Shown: positions 22,661 through 23,362 of the stretch, piece by piece
Layout: every line of letters starts with the position of its first letter
Position numbering within the stretch: position 1 is the stretch's first letter
Assembly (NCBI GenBank): GCA_945787595.1
Contig: CALZJV010000017.1
Coordinates: forward strand, 1 to 23,362
Origin: an uncultured Desulfobacterales bacterium
Lineage (GTDB): Bacteria > Desulfobacterota > Desulfobacteria > Desulfobacterales > JAFDCJ01
Direction: 5' to 3'
Length of the DNA: 23,362 nt
Position numbers and translations under genes: made by a program
The notes under the pieces: model-generated
What the model saw: only the letters and a program-made list of their open reading frames with translations
Databases searched by the model: none
Told to the model about the DNA's origin: nothing

Positions 22661-23362
22661 ATTTTCTCCTTTGTCACCGATTCGTCCAACCCAGGTTCAG
22701 GTCTGGAAGTCGGATTCGCATAACAAAACAGACAGTTGTGATAACACGGCTGTAGGCGGTATGATCCAATGTCAATCGACCGCGAACATCCGCAACCTGC
22801 TTTGACCCGTTGGCCGGTATCTATTTTGAGAGAAAGCCGGCCGCCGAATAATTTCTGAATAAGATCACCGGGAATGCAGGAACTCCCGGTTAGCGACGAG
22901 CTCCGGGGCAACGACGCCAATAGGTTTTTCTCGCAACAGACGGAAAGAGTGATGTTTTGGGCGCCAAGTTCCTTTTCCATTCCAAGTAGAATTTCAATTT
23001 TTTTTTCAGGAATCGGATCAATGAATGCAAACCCGGGCCGAGTTGAGAGCCGCCTGTGGACTTTGGCATAAGAATCCATGAAACTGGTGATGCACCGCAC
23101 AATTCCAATTTCAGCGGCCTTCTCGGCGATGACGGAAAAATCATGCAGATTATCCTGCAACCGACCCACTCCTGTTTTAAAAAAACACAGCGGATCAAAG
23201 CGCCAGTTTATCGTGTCGGGACCAAATCTCCGGCTTAGGTGTTCAAGCTGGTCAAGGCGCTTTCTTAGCGGCGACACATTGGGCTCAAGCTCGATGCAAT
23301 CCGAGTTGATGGTGAAGTTGAAAAAAAGGTGATAGCCCTGTTTGAGTAGTTGTTCCCCATAA
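22654..23362 (-). CDS. DUF1848 family protein with C-terminal Cys cluster, 5'-truncated
   Basis: The frame is open to the window edge: sequence upstream of the GTG at 23277 reads HLFFNFTINSDCIELEPN, which fits the family, so the true start is outside. The body has FGPDTINWRFDPLCFF and GIVRCITSFMDSYAKVHRR. The C-terminus carries GCGCSRSIDIGSYRLQPCYH followed by NCLFCYANP, a cluster of cysteines like a radical-SAM or Fe-S binding site (CxxC pattern) that defines DUF1848. The enzyme activity of this family is unknown. Its stop overlaps the TTG start of dusB, suggesting a shared operon and perhaps a link to tRNA or nucleotide modification, which is inference. Confidence 0.85.
   Translation of the reverse strand, partial: YGEQLLKQGYHLFFNFTINSDCIELEPNVSPLRKRLDQLEHLSRRFGPDTINWRFDPLCFFKTGVGRLQDNLHDFSVIAEKAAEIGIVRCITSFMDSYAKVHRRLSTRPGFAFIDPIPEKKIEILLGMEKELGAQNITLSVCCEKNLLASLPRSSSLTGSSCIPGDLIQKLFGGRLSLKIDTGQRVKAGCGCSRSIDIGSYRLQPCYHNCLFCYANPTSRPEPGLDESVTKEKIC

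Overview
The window looks like chromosomal DNA of a Desulfobacterota (delta-proteobacterial) bacterium, most likely of the Desulfobacterales type. This is inferred from gene content: a selenocysteine-containing SelD, a DUF134-Mrp-metallo-beta-lactamase operon, small cysteine-rich orphan proteins, a MucR-like mini-protein, and AT-rich inverted-repeat elements between genes. Both window ends cut genes: an ABC transporter ATPase on the left and a DUF1848 protein on the right. No rRNA, convincing tRNA, CRISPR array, phage or intact insertion sequence was seen.

Region 1 (about 1-4670) has a carbohydrate/polyol flavour. It holds a PotA/UgpC/MalK-type ATPase, a convergent HAD hydrolase, an inositol 2-dehydrogenase-like oxidoreductase (IolG) and a zinc alcohol dehydrogenase resembling scyllo-inosose dehydrogenases. 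Between the two dehydrogenases lies a 43-residue stub of a hydroxypyruvate-isomerase/sugar-epimerase TIM-barrel gene, coupled to iolG by an ATGA overlap. The gene-poor stretch that follows has a perfect 20-bp palindrome of LacI-operator type and possible decayed coding remnants. Together these suggest an eroded polyol (inositol-like) catabolic island.

Region 2 (about 4670-9120) has a CDP-alcohol phosphatidyltransferase, a COG2509-type FAD dehydrogenase, selD and a 3-hydroxyacyl-CoA dehydrogenase with a clear sigma70-type promoter and terminator. The selD reading frame continues 31 codons upstream of the apparent ATG through an in-frame UGA. The UGA sits in the active-site motif and is followed by a perfect hairpin, so SelD is read here as a selenoprotein.

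Region 3 (about 9180-12630) has poorly characterised products: a 523-residue secreted protein of unknown function, an orphan periplasmic solute-binding protein, a small coiled-coil protein and a B-box-like Cys/His protein whose 3' end overlaps the opposing gene.

Region 4 (about 12565-17240) has the minus-strand operon DUF134 regulator - Mrp ATPase - COG1237 metallo-beta-lactamase, with a promoter and an inverted repeat near the predicted transcription start. It also has a stand-alone response regulator, a CBS-pair protein, two small hypotheticals and two adjacent intergenic inverted-repeat elements.

Region 5 (about 17247-23362) has a complete proofreading DNA polymerase I, a 59-residue MucR-N-terminus-like protein, a CsgG/FlgT-like lipoprotein, and the translationally coupled pair DUF1848 - DusB. 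Most genes are monocistronic or in pairs. The clearest operons are DUF134-Mrp-MBL and DUF1848-dusB.
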